NCBI GenBank assembly: GCA_963739625.1
Contig: CAVUAU010000018.1
Location: 1 to 64,000, forward strand
From: Salinimicrobium sp963739625
Lineage (GTDB): Bacteria > Bacteroidota > Bacteroidia > Flavobacteriales > Flavobacteriaceae
Length of the DNA: 64,000 nt
Reading direction: 5' to 3'
Positions 43,147-51,902 of this stretch are shown piece after piece. The position numbers and the translations under genes were made by a program. The notes beneath the pieces were generated by a model that worked only from the letters and a program-made list of their open reading frames with translations, did no database searches and was not told where the DNA came from. Each line of letters starts with the position of its first letter. Position 1 is the stretch's first letter.

Positions 43147-44299
43147 GGTTTTCAACTTTTAGAAGGGGCAGCCGGGCGATGAATTCGGTTTGAGTTTTGG
43201 TAAATTCCGGTTTTTCATCGGACAGAAAACTGTACCGGCTTTCGATGTTTTTGAGTCCGGTGCCGGTGGATTGTATCTCTTCCAGTCGCGGCTGCAGGTT
43301 ATTGCTTACGGCTACTGCATTTTCTTCGGAAGTGATCCTGATGCGCAACGGCTTCTTCTTTGTGGAACCATTGTGTTTTATGGCATTTTCGAGCAGCACC
43401 TGAAGAGAACCCGGCGGAAGGAAAAGCTCTTTTACTTCGGGAGCAATTTGCATCTCGAAATTAACAGCCTCTCCAAAACGCGTTTTCAGCAGGTAAATGT
43501 AAGCTTCGGCTATTTCGAGTTCTTTTTTCAGCGGAATGAGCTGCCGGGAGTTGTTGTCCAGAAGGGAGCGATAAAGTTCAGAAAGTTTGCGGGTGAATTC
43601 CGAAGCGCGTTCGGCATCCTGCGGGATCAGGGAGACCAGCACATTTAGGCTGTTGAAAAGAAAATGAGGATTCACCTGATTTTTAAGCCCCTCCAGCTGG
43701 GCCTGGAAATTCTCCTTTTGCAGTTGCGCCGACCGTAGCATCTCGGCCTGCAGGCGCTTTTTACTTCTTTCACGTTCTACAAAATAGTAGAAGAAAAGGG
43801 AGAAAATTCCTGTGACCAAATAACCTGTTCGAAAGCGACCGGGAGAAGGGTCAATTTCGGGAACCAACAACAGCATTGGACCAAAGTTAAGCAGGGACAG
43901 TAAAATAGAGTTGGTGATGAGCACCAGCAGCAGCTCGATCAAACCTCTTAGAAGAGGATGGAATTTTTGCAGGTTGGTGTTTACAAATTCAGAGATTAGC
44001 GGGAATACCAGGAAAATAGACAGGATATAAAGGAAAGCCAAAAAAATCTCCAGCTGTAATAGAGGATCAAGAAAAAATTCCTCCGGTGTGAGCAGGCGTC
44101 CCAGGTTGAGAAAGAAAAAAATCTCGTACAGCAAAAAAGTTACTGCAGCAGCCTTTCCTGCTGTTGCGAAAAAAGAGGCCAGTCCTGAACGGAAGTCTTT
44201 TCCTTCGACCGAATCTTTTTCTAAAATTTGCTTTTTGATCTCTTTAAATTTGACACTCAGGTAAAAATAGAAAATTTTAAGGATCTGCCTGCTGCTCAT
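43127..44299 (-). CDS. LytS-type sensor histidine kinase
   Basis: A 390-residue His_kinase (PF06580) protein. Four membrane helices occupy about residues 42-175 with little periplasmic sequence. The phospho-acceptor His is in QLEGLKNQVNPHFLFNSLNVLVSLI, with the family HPHFLFN motif as NPHFLFN, and the ATPase domain has VLLENAIKHN and a late GTGLKNIESRYSFL. It pairs with the LytTR regulator downstream. It is divergent from the OMP gene at 44498, and the long 200-base gap between may hold both promoters. Confidence 0.92.
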   Translation of the reverse strand: MSSRQILKIFYFYLSVKFKEIKKQILEKDSVEGKDFRSGLASFFATAGKAAAVTFLLYEIFFFLNLGRLLTPEEFFLDPLLQLEIFLAFLYILSIFLVFPLISEFVNTNLQKFHPLLRGLIELLLVLITNSILLSLLNFGPMLLLVPEIDPSPGRFRTGYLVTGIFSLFFYYFVERERSKKRLQAEMLRSAQLQKENFQAQLEGLKNQVNPHFLFNSLNVLVSLIPQDAERASEFTRKLSELYRSLLDNNSRQLIPLKKELEIAEAYIYLLKTRFGEAVNFEMQIAPEVKELFLPPGSLQVLLENAIKHNGSTKKKPLRIRITSEENAVAVSNNLQPRLEEIQSTGTGLKNIESRYSFLSDEKPEFTKTQTEFIARLPLLKVENHENAHY

Positions 44300-44497
44300 G
44301 TTCCTTCAATTGATGGTTATTCTCTACTTCCGAAGATCTTTAAAAAGAGGAAAAAAGACTTCCGCTTCATTTGGCCAGAATCCCGGTTCAACCTGTTTTT
44401 ATCCCGCTTCAGACTTTTAAGGTTTCAAAAAGGGCAGATCGACAGCATATTTGCTTCAGAAATCGATCGAAAAACAAGAATCAAAAAACAAAAAGTC

Positions 44498-46919
44498 ATG
44501 AAGCCTTATCAAAAATTTTTATTAGGATTAGCCTTTTTAATAAGTCCGATGCTTTGGTCACAGGAAGGCAGCCTTAGCGGCAGCCTTCAGGACCAGCAAC
44601 AGGAAACGATCCCTTTTGCCACCGTCGCGGTGATGAAACTGCCCGATTCTACCGTGGTCACCGGCACCACCACCGAAATGGATGGAAGATTTGAAATGGA
44701 CCCGCCTCAAAAAGGGGAATATTTGCTTAGGTTTAGCGCCATAGGTTTTGAATCAACTTTTACCGAACCTTTTAATATTTCGGCTACCGACTACAGCAGG
44801 GATTTTGGAACCGTGGTGATGAAGACCGCGGTGACCTCGCTGGATGAGGTGATGGTGAGGGCCTGGAGGCCGAGAGTCAAAGTAGAGAACGGGAAAATGG
44901 TGCTACGGGTACAGGGAACTGCCGTGGCTGCGGGAAGTACCGCCTATGAAATGCTCTCGCGTGCCCCGGGAGTTTCTGTCGACCAGAACGGCGGATTTTC
45001 CATCAACGGGAAAAAAGGCGTGGCCGTAATGATTGACGGCAGGATGAGCTATCTCTCTCCCGCAGAACTGCAGACCATGCTCGACGGCATGCCTGCGGAA
45101 AATATCGAGGAGATAGAGGTGATCAACAATCCTTCAGCTAAATACGACGCCGAAGGTGCCGCGGGTATCCTGAACATCAAACTGAAGAAGAACAGCATGA
45201 GCGGCCTCAATGCCAGTCTTTACGGAGGAGTCAAAATGAGCCACCAAACCCTTTTCAACGGCGGATTCAATCTTGGCTATAACAGCGGAAGATGGAATTC
45301 TTTTGCAAACGTAGATCTTTCTGAACGCGGGGTTTACAGGGATCAACATACCATTAGAACATTTCCCGGAACACTGGAATACACGCAGTACGAGCAAAGA
45401 GGGCTGCAGGAAAGGAAAGATTTTGTTCCTTCGATTCAATTGGGGACAGATTTTGACATCAATGATAACAACAGTATTGGCGCGATGGCCAATATCATGT
45501 ACCGCGACCGCAGAATGGACTGGAATACCGGCAGTGTGCTGGGAAATCCCGGAGAAGATTACCTGAACATTGATGCCGAAAACGGGCTGGATCAAACTTA
45601 CCGCAATGTCCAGTTCAACCTGCACTATGTAGGCAAGCTCGATACCTTAGGAACTCAAATTTCTGCCGACCTGGATTTCGCCAGACTCAACACCGAAGAC
45701 TTTTCAGACTTCACAAATACCTATAGCTACCTTCAAAGCCAGGAGCAAAATACAGAGCTGCTCAACAGCCAAAGTTTCTCAGACTTTGATATTTACGCGG
45801 CAAAAGTAGATTTTTCGAAACCGCTTTCAGAAAGCTCAAGCTTCGAAATTGGCGCAAAGGCAAGTAAAGTTATTTCCAAGAGCCGCCTTGACTTCTTTGA
45901 GATGCTCGACGGTCAAAACATATATTCTCCCGAAAGAAGCGACAGCTTTAAATATGAGGAGGAGATCTATGCCGCTTATTTGAGTTACAGCAACAGGTTC
46001 AATGACACCTGGAATCTGCAGGCAGGTCTTCGTGCTGAGCAAACCATTGGTGAAGGACAGTCGGCTACACTTGATGAGGTGGGCAGTAGAAAATACCTGG
46101 AGTTCTTTCCAAACGTGATGCTGGAGCAGAAGGTAAGCGATAACTATAAACTCAACTATTCCTACAGCAAAAGGATTAGCAGGCCAAATTACAGCTACTT
46201 TAATCCGGTAGCGTTCTATCTCGACCCTTACAGCTACGTGGTAGGTAATCCAGATCTCAGGGCGCAGATAACCAGCAGCTTATAAGCTGTCGCAAACCTT
46301 CTTTAAAAAGTACAATCTCACCTTGAGCTATGATCATGTGAAAGATTTTAGCGCCGAGGTGCCGAGCACCAATCCTGAAACAGGGGAGACCATTTTTACC
46401 ACCAAAAATCTGGACAACTCCAGGAGCTATACGGCCACCATTGTGGCACCTGTGGAACTGGCCTCTTTCTGGAATACAAGCAATAATCTTGTGTTGAATC
46501 AACAGTATTTCGATATTACTATTGACGGGGAAAAAGTGAGCAATGACAACTTTTTTTATCTTTTTCAAACCAACCACCAGATCAGCCTGCCATGGGACAT
46601 GAGCCTGGAGGTAAATGGAAGTCTGCAGGGACCTGTTGGATACGGAGTTTACACCATTGGCGAACAGTGGTGGGTAGATGCGGGGCTTAAAAAGTCATTT
46701 TTGGATGACCGCCTGGACGTGACCCTGAGTGCCACAGATATTTTTGAAGGCAAAAGAATGGATATCAACGCTGCCTTCCTTGGGAACTCGATTTATATCA
46801 ATCAGTATTTTGATGAACAATCGGTTAGTTTGAACCTTAGGTACAACCTCTTCACTTCAAAAACAAAAACTAAGGCACGTAAAGCCAAACTTGAAGAGCT
46901 CAACCGGGCCGGCGGTTAA
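44498..46919 (+). pseudogene. TonB-dependent receptor-like outer membrane protein (OMP_b-brl_3), frameshifted
   Basis: An outer-membrane beta-barrel protein of about 806 residues after repair, starting at ATG 44498 (MKPYQKFLLGLAFLISPMLWSQEG, signal peptide). It has a carboxypeptidase regulatory-like domain (SLSGSLQDQQQETIPFATVAVMK), a plug (MLSRAPGVSVDQNGGFSINGKKGVAVMIDGRMSYLSPAELQ) and a PF14905-type barrel. A surplus T at about 46281 ends the frame at 46285; one frame over, SSYKLSQTFFKKYNLTLSYDHVKDFSAEVP follows directly. Divergent from the LytTR system. A strong terminator follows. Confidence 0.85.
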
Positions 46920-46942
46920 TTTTCTTAAGTTCTGTTTTTCTG

Positions 46943-46975
46943 AAGATCCGAAGGCGCGAGCCTTCGGATCTTTTT
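46943..46975 (+). terminator. Intrinsic terminator
   Basis: AAGATCCGAAGGC, loop GCGA, GCCTTCGGATCTT, then T run. Perfect 13-base stem after the OMP gene. Confidence 0.9.
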
Positions 46976-47030
46976 ATACCGCCTCTAGATCTTTTTTAAA
47001 AATGTTATCTTTAGAGGAAACCGACCAAAA

Positions 47031-48029
47031 ATGACATTTTCCAGGCTCTTTAAGTACTTCATCATCTTCGTGGGAACACTGGTGATCCTGGCCAGCCTGC
47101 TATCTCTTGTATATGATCTGCCTTACTGGTATTCGAAAGTTTTAGATTTTCCGCGTTTGCAATACTGGATCCTGGCCATCCTTTGTTTTCTTCTTTTTGC
47201 CGGGCTAAACAAGAAATGGAAGCTGCCATCTTTGGTGTTCATGCTGGGGCTTCTGGTTTCTGTATATATTCATTCTGTAAGGATCTTCCCGTACTGGTTT
47301 GGCGATAAAACTGTTCCCGATGCAGTTTCTGCGGAAGATCTGCCGAACTCAGTTGGCATTATGCTCGCTAACGTACTTATCAAAAATGACAAATACGGGC
47401 AGTTTCTTGAGCTGGTCAAAAAACAGGATCCGGATGTGTTAATTGCTATGGAAGTAGACCGGAAATGGGTGGAGCAGCTTGCTCCACTTAAAGAAAAATA
47501 TCCCCATGTGATCTCAAGACCCAATGATGAAGCCTACGGAATGATCCTGTTCTCAAAATTTCCGCTTAAGAATGAGGAGGTGAAATATCTGAAACACGAT
47601 TTTGTACCTTCCTTTCATGCTGATGTGGTCCTGCCTTCGGGGAAAAGTTTCAGGTTGCATGCAGTTCATCCTGTGGCGCCTGTCCCCAGTAGCAAGTACC
47701 CGGACAATAAAGGGGAGCAGGAAATTGAGCTGTTAAAAGTTGGCGAGTTGGTTGCTGAAGATAACCGGCCTTCAATAGTAGCCGGGGATTTTAATGATGT
47801 CTCCTGGTCGCATACTTCAAGGATGTTTGGGCATGACGGAAACCTGAAAAATGTGAGAATAGGGCGGGGTTTATACAACAGTTTCAATGCAAAATCAAAA
47901 GTGATGCGCTGGCCGCTGGATCATTATTTTGTTACTGAAGAATTTGAACTGGCAGAGCTAAAAAGGCTCGGGGATTTTGGATCTGACCACTTTCCAATGC
48001 ATGCGAAGTTTGTACTGAAATCAAAGTAG
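47031..48029 (+). CDS. Membrane-anchored endonuclease/exonuclease/phosphatase family protein
   Basis: A 332-residue EEP-family protein. Three hydrophobic segments occupy residues 6-28, 40-60 and 65-85; the catalytic domain follows outside or inside the membrane with DVLIAMEVDRKW (Glu metal ligand), HAVHPVAP, VAGDFNDVSWSHTSRMF (the GDFN motif), PLDHYFV and FGSDHFPMHAKF (general-base His). Substrates in the family range from DNA to phosphoinositides and cannot be assigned. It stands alone after a terminator. Confidence 0.88.
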   Translation: MTFSRLFKYFIIFVGTLVILASLLSLVYDLPYWYSKVLDFPRLQYWILAILCFLLFAGLNKKWKLPSLVFMLGLLVSVYIHSVRIFPYWFGDKTVPDAVSAEDLPNSVGIMLANVLIKNDKYGQFLELVKKQDPDVLIAMEVDRKWVEQLAPLKEKYPHVISRPNDEAYGMILFSKFPLKNEEVKYLKHDFVPSFHADVVLPSGKSFRLHAVHPVAPVPSSKYPDNKGEQEIELLKVGELVAEDNRPSIVAGDFNDVSWSHTSRMFGHDGNLKNVRIGRGLYNSFNAKSKVMRWPLDHYFVTEEFELAELKRLGDFGSDHFPMHAKFVLKSK

Positions 48030-48154
48030 CCTGTACTGCTACGTCTAAAAATTTTCCAAAGCAACAGGTTAAAAAAGTTAAATCCTCTGTATATCCAGTT
48101 TACCAAAGTTACATTAAGGCAAAACCGGTTCATTAACTTCTAAATATTTTAAAA

Positions 48155-49378
48155 ATGGACAGTGCACTAAATGTTCTTATAAAAGGCTATCCTAATTTTC
48201 AGGAACAATTTGAAAAAGAAAATACAGATATTCTCAACAAGCATCTATTGCTAAAGAAGACCATCATCCTAAGGGGAGAGGAAGCCGCGGCTGTCTTCTA
48301 TGATCAGGATAAATTTCAAAGAAAAGGCGCCACTCCAAAGCGGTTTCAAAAAACACTTTTTGGCCAGGGCGGAGTGCAGGGGCTGGATGGTGAAGCTCAC
48401 ATTAAGAGAAAAGCATTGTTTATGCAGTGCATGACTAAGGATTCCATAGCTTCTTTAAATGAAAAGTTCCTGGAATTTTTGAAGGACTACAGCAAAAAAT
48501 GGGAGCGGCAGGAAGAAGTAGTGCTGTTCAAAGAAATGGAGAAGATCCTTATGCAGGCAGCCTGTTCCTGGGTGGGAGTCATGCTTTATCCGCATGAAGT
48601 GAAGAACAAAACCGCCCTCATGAGTATGATGATAGATGCTTCGGGAGGAGTAGGTCTTCGCCACTATAAAGGTCGACTGGCACGAAAGAAGGCAGAAGCC
48701 TGGCTCATGTCAATGGTTGAGGAGGTCAGGAAGAAAGAACCTTCCGCAGAAAAAACTATTCTTGAAGAATTTTGTTTTTATGAAGACCCCGGTGGAGAGC
48801 TGCTAGACGAAAGGACCGTGGCTGTTGAGGTGCTCAATCTCCTTAGGCCTATTGTCGCAATTGCACGCTACATCACCTTTGCGGCACTGGCGCTGCATCA
48901 ATATCCTCAATACGTAGAGAGGCTGCAAAAAGACAGGGGAAATCTTTCGCACCTGTTTGTACAGGAGGTAAGGAGGTTTTATCCGTTCTTTCCCTTTGTG
49001 GCTGCCAAAGTGAAGCAGAAGTTTAATTGGAGGGGCGAAACTTTTCCAAAAGGCAGGCGCGTGTTGCTGGATCTTTACGCTACCAACCATGACAGCAAAA
49101 TCTGGTCAAATTCTTCTACTTTCTATGCCGAAAGGTTTATGGACTGGGATGAAAGTCCGTTTAATTTTATTCCGCAAGGAGGAGGCGAGCATTACCACAA
49201 CCACCGCTGTGCGGGCGAATGGATCACTATTGGGATCACTACCGCCGCAGTAAATTTTCTGGTGAATGAAATAAAATATGAGGTGCCGGAACAGGACCTG
49301 GAGATCAAGCTTAACAGGATCCCCGCTATTCCCGGGAGCAGGTTTATCATACGTGATGTAAAAGGATTGAAGCAGTAA
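48155..49378 (+). CDS. CYP152-type cytochrome P450 (fatty acid hydroxylase/peroxygenase)
   Basis: A 407-residue P450. The heme-binding loop is FIPQGGGEHYHNHRCAGEW with ligand Cys352, the CYP152 pattern with its inserted residues, and the I helix reads LNLLRPIVAIARYITF, where the Arg-Pro pair that anchors the fatty acid carboxylate in H2O2-using CYP152 enzymes replaces the usual Thr-based proton relay. So it probably hydroxylates fatty acids at alpha or beta carbons using hydrogen peroxide without a reductase. Alone, with a weak upstream region; its neighbours give no pathway. Family call strong, exact regiochemistry unknown. Confidence 0.9.
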   Translation: MDSALNVLIKGYPNFQEQFEKENTDILNKHLLLKKTIILRGEEAAAVFYDQDKFQRKGATPKRFQKTLFGQGGVQGLDGEAHIKRKALFMQCMTKDSIASLNEKFLEFLKDYSKKWERQEEVVLFKEMEKILMQAACSWVGVMLYPHEVKNKTALMSMMIDASGGVGLRHYKGRLARKKAEAWLMSMVEEVRKKEPSAEKTILEEFCFYEDPGGELLDERTVAVEVLNLLRPIVAIARYITFAALALHQYPQYVERLQKDRGNLSHLFVQEVRRFYPFFPFVAAKVKQKFNWRGETFPKGRRVLLDLYATNHDSKIWSNSSTFYAERFMDWDESPFNFIPQGGGEHYHNHRCAGEWITIGITTAAVNFLVNEIKYEVPEQDLEIKLNRIPAIPGSRFIIRDVKGLKQ

Positions 49379-49494
49379 ATTAGTTTCAGGTTCCTTTTCT
49401 TCGGAAAAATCAATCTTGAGGATCCTGCTGCTGAAGATTTACGGCTACAGCAAGGGTAGGACCGCGAATAAGAACGTGGAAAGTTAGGAAAGAT

Positions 49495-50217
49495 TTGGCA
49501 GGAAAAATCTACATAGGCACCAGCGGCTATCAGTACAAACACTGGAAGGGGGATTTTTATCCCAAAGAAATGCCGGTGAGCGAATGGTTTGATCATTACG
49601 TAAAATTTTTCGACACCGTCGAGATCAACAATACCTTCTACAAAATGGCCGAAGCTGAAACTTTCGCCGAATGGAGGAAAGCCGCGCCTAAAGATTTTTG
49701 CTATGCCATCAAGTACAGTAAATTTGGCACTCATCGCAAAAAACTGAAGGATCCCGAAAGTCACGTAAATTATTTTCTGGATCGCGTGGTACAGCTCGGG
49801 GAGAAGCTGGGAGTAGTGTTGGTGCAGCTGCCGCCAAACTGGAAGCCAAATCTTGAGCGGCTGGAGGCATTTTTGAAGATCCTTCCGAAGGAGATTCGCT
49901 GGGCAATAGAGATAAGAGATGAAAGATGGCTTATAGATGAACTCTATGAGCTGCTGAAAAGATACGAAGCGGCCCTGGTGATTCATGATATGATCCCGTA
50001 CCATCCGCGGGTGGTCACCACCAACTGGACCTATCTGCGATTTCACGGGCAAAATTATTCCGGAAGTTATTCCGAAGAAGAATTGAAGGCAATTGCCGAT
50101 GATATTAAAGATCATACTGCCCATGACCGTGATGTTTATGTGTACTTCAACAACGATCTTGGAGGGCACGCCATTAGAAATGCACTAAGCCTGAAGAAGA
50201 AGCTGGGTATAAAATGA
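49495..50217 (+). CDS. DUF72 domain protein
   Basis: A 240-residue DUF72 (YecE-like) protein with a TTG start at 49495: MAGKIYIGTSGYQYKHWKGDFYPKEMPVSEW. The family markers YIGTSGY, YVKFFDTVEINNTFYKM, VLVQLPPNWKPNLERLEAFL, IEIRDERW and YLRFHG are all present. It folds as a TIM barrel of unknown activity. The next gene starts about 97 bases on. Ends in an A/T palindrome. Confidence 0.9.
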   Translation: MAGKIYIGTSGYQYKHWKGDFYPKEMPVSEWFDHYVKFFDTVEINNTFYKMAEAETFAEWRKAAPKDFCYAIKYSKFGTHRKKLKDPESHVNYFLDRVVQLGEKLGVVLVQLPPNWKPNLERLEAFLKILPKEIRWAIEIRDERWLIDELYELLKRYEAALVIHDMIPYHPRVVTTNWTYLRFHGQNYSGSYSEEELKAIADDIKDHTAHDRDVYVYFNNDLGGHAIRNALSLKKKLGIK

Positions 50218-50314
50218 CTTTTTTGACAGGGATTCTTTAAAAAACAATAACAAAAATTTACTAGTCGCTTAACGCCAAAAGCCTGTTTTGAATAGTATCT
50301 TAAAAAGAAAAACT

Positions 50315-50800
50315 ATGGACAATTTAAGAGAACTATTCGTACACGAGATCAAAGATTTGTATAGCGCAGAAGATCAACTTTTAAATGTATTTCCCGAACT
50401 TCAAAAGAATGCCTCAGACCAGGAGCTTCGGGGAGCGCTGGATTCCCACATGAAGGAGACCGTCACTCATAAAAAGAGACTGGAAGAGATCTGCAAAGAC
50501 CTCAATACAGATCCTGCCGGGGAACATTGCAGCGCAATGGAAGGAATTATCAAGGAGTTGCATGGATTTCTTCGGAAGGATCACGCGAAAGAAGTTAAAG
50601 ATGCGGGCCTTATTGCCGAAGCGCAGCGCATGGAGCACTATGAGATCGCCGGCTACGGTACTGCCGCCCGTTATGCAAAAGAGCTTGGGTTCAAAGACAT
50701 GGCCGAGAAGCTCCACAAGACCTTGGAGGAAGAACGTGCCGCCGATGAAAAACTGACCAAGCTGGCCGAGAGAAGACTCAACCGCGAGGCTAAAGCTTAA
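50315..50800 (+). CDS. YciE/YciF-type ferritin-like DUF892 protein
   Basis: About 161 residues from ATG 50315 (MDNLRELFVHEIKDLYSAEDQLLNVFPELQKNA). A four-helix ferritin-like protein of the YciE/YciF (DUF892) family with iron-ligand Glu/His patterns in HEIKDLYSAEDQ, HMKETVTHKKRLEEI, EAQRMEHYEIAGYGT and LEEERAADEKL. Members are general-stress proteins. The in-frame codon at 50288 gives a 9-residue lead with no support. A terminator follows. Confidence 0.9.
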   Translation: MDNLRELFVHEIKDLYSAEDQLLNVFPELQKNASDQELRGALDSHMKETVTHKKRLEEICKDLNTDPAGEHCSAMEGIIKELHGFLRKDHAKEVKDAGLIAEAQRMEHYEIAGYGTAARYAKELGFKDMAEKLHKTLEEERAADEKLTKLAERRLNREAKA

Positions 50801-50825
50801 GAGGTCTCAAAAATGACATTTTTAG

Positions 50826-50853
50826 AACCCTTCCCCTGTGGAAGGGTTTTCTT
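50826..50853 (+). terminator. Intrinsic terminator
   Basis: AACCCTTCC, loop CCTGT, GGAAGGGTT, then TTC-rich T run. Follows the DUF892 gene and an A/T palindrome. Confidence 0.75.
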
Positions 50854-50893
50854 TTGAGAGATGAAAAATTGATTAACTTGAGCAGAAAAGAAG

Positions 50894-51511
50894 ATGTGTT
50901 ACCGCACAAAACTGAATTCTAAAATTCGGGAAATAGAAAAGACCTTTGAAGCTGCCTTTTTAGAACCTGAAGTTTACGAGCCAAAAGCGGAGATCAACGG
51001 GTTTGATTTCTGTAAAACACCGGTAATTACCGATGCCGGTAGGGGAGAGATCGTCATGTACAACTGGGGACTGGTCCCGTTTTGGGCCAGGGATGATAAG
51101 ATCAAAAAATCTACTTTGAATGCCAAGATTGAGACGGTGTCAGAAAAACCTGCTTTCCGGGATGCTGTTAAGAATCGCTGCCTCATCATTGCCGATGGTT
51201 ACTACGAGTGGCAGTGGCGGGACAGTAAAGGAAAACAGAAGCAAAAATATCTCATCACCCCAAAAGATCAGGAGATTTTTGCTTTTGCCGGAATTTACGC
51301 TGCCTGGCAGGACCCGCAAACAAAGGAGCAGCTTAATTCCTATTCCATTCTCACCACCGTGGCCAACGAGCTCATGAGTGAGATCCATAACCAAAAGAAA
51401 CGTATGCCGGTAGTGCTTAACCCGGGAGATCATTCATCATGGCTTGCGGGAGCCGAAGTTGCCAGATTTGCTTTTCCCTATGAAGTAGCATTGAAGGCGG
51501 TTGAAGTGTGA
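50894..51511 (+). CDS. SOS response-associated peptidase (SRAP/YedK/HMCES)
   Basis: A 205-residue SRAP domain protein that crosslinks to abasic sites in single-stranded DNA. The catalytic Cys2 (MCYRTKL) is directly after the initiator Met, as required, and NWGLVPFWARDDK, TLNAKIETVSEKPAFRDAVKNRCLIIADGYYEWQW (with catalytic-site Asn and Glu) and HNQKKRMPVVL (His) follow. Length is normal. No LexA-like box is seen upstream. Confidence 0.93.
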   Translation: MCYRTKLNSKIREIEKTFEAAFLEPEVYEPKAEINGFDFCKTPVITDAGRGEIVMYNWGLVPFWARDDKIKKSTLNAKIETVSEKPAFRDAVKNRCLIIADGYYEWQWRDSKGKQKQKYLITPKDQEIFAFAGIYAAWQDPQTKEQLNSYSILTTVANELMSEIHNQKKRMPVVLNPGDHSSWLAGAEVARFAFPYEVALKAVEV

Positions 51512-51902
51512 GTTCAGCCTTTCTTGTGAGTGTTTAGAGCTGGTGAATAAGCGTAAAGAAATTTGAATTTTGTTTAGGAGAAGGTTCACTAAAGAGATTT
51601 ATCAAAAAAGGGGAATTATTGATAATCTCAAAAAAAGCCATTTTTGATGCTCATTATCTCTCAAAAAGATTCCATTTCTTCCAAGGAATCTTCTGTAGTT
51701 CGGCTGCTGCTGCAGCGGCTTCCCCGCAAATCTTTTCTGCTTTAAGGACCACTAATATCTTTGAATAATTTTTGCTATAAGCACTGGAATTGGGGCAGTC
51801 ACCTGCCGTTCAGGGTTTTTATTTTTGAATTTATTGTTATAAGTTAGTGTCTTCTGCTCCTTTTGAGCCATTTCTATAAACCATTCTATTGCACTGTTTT
51901 CT
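51512..51902. other. 391-base intergenic region with promoter candidate and A/T palindrome
   Basis: No gene is visible. It contains the palindrome CAAAAAAAGCCATTTTTG at 51629-51647, a GCTGCTGCTGCAGC string near 51701 and TATCTTTG at 51756-51763, a -7 match that would leave a 140-base leader before the gamma-glutamyltransferase gene. Confidence 0.5.
51756..51763 (+). promoter_or_regulatory. -7 element TATCTTTG
   Basis: TAnnTTTG match in the 391-base gap; a candidate promoter of the gamma-glutamyltransferase gene at 51903. Confidence 0.4.

Noticed and set aside
49192..50169. 325-residue open frame on the minus strand
   Set aside because: It lies opposite the P450 and DUF72 genes, has no recognisable motif, and both forward genes have clear family signatures.
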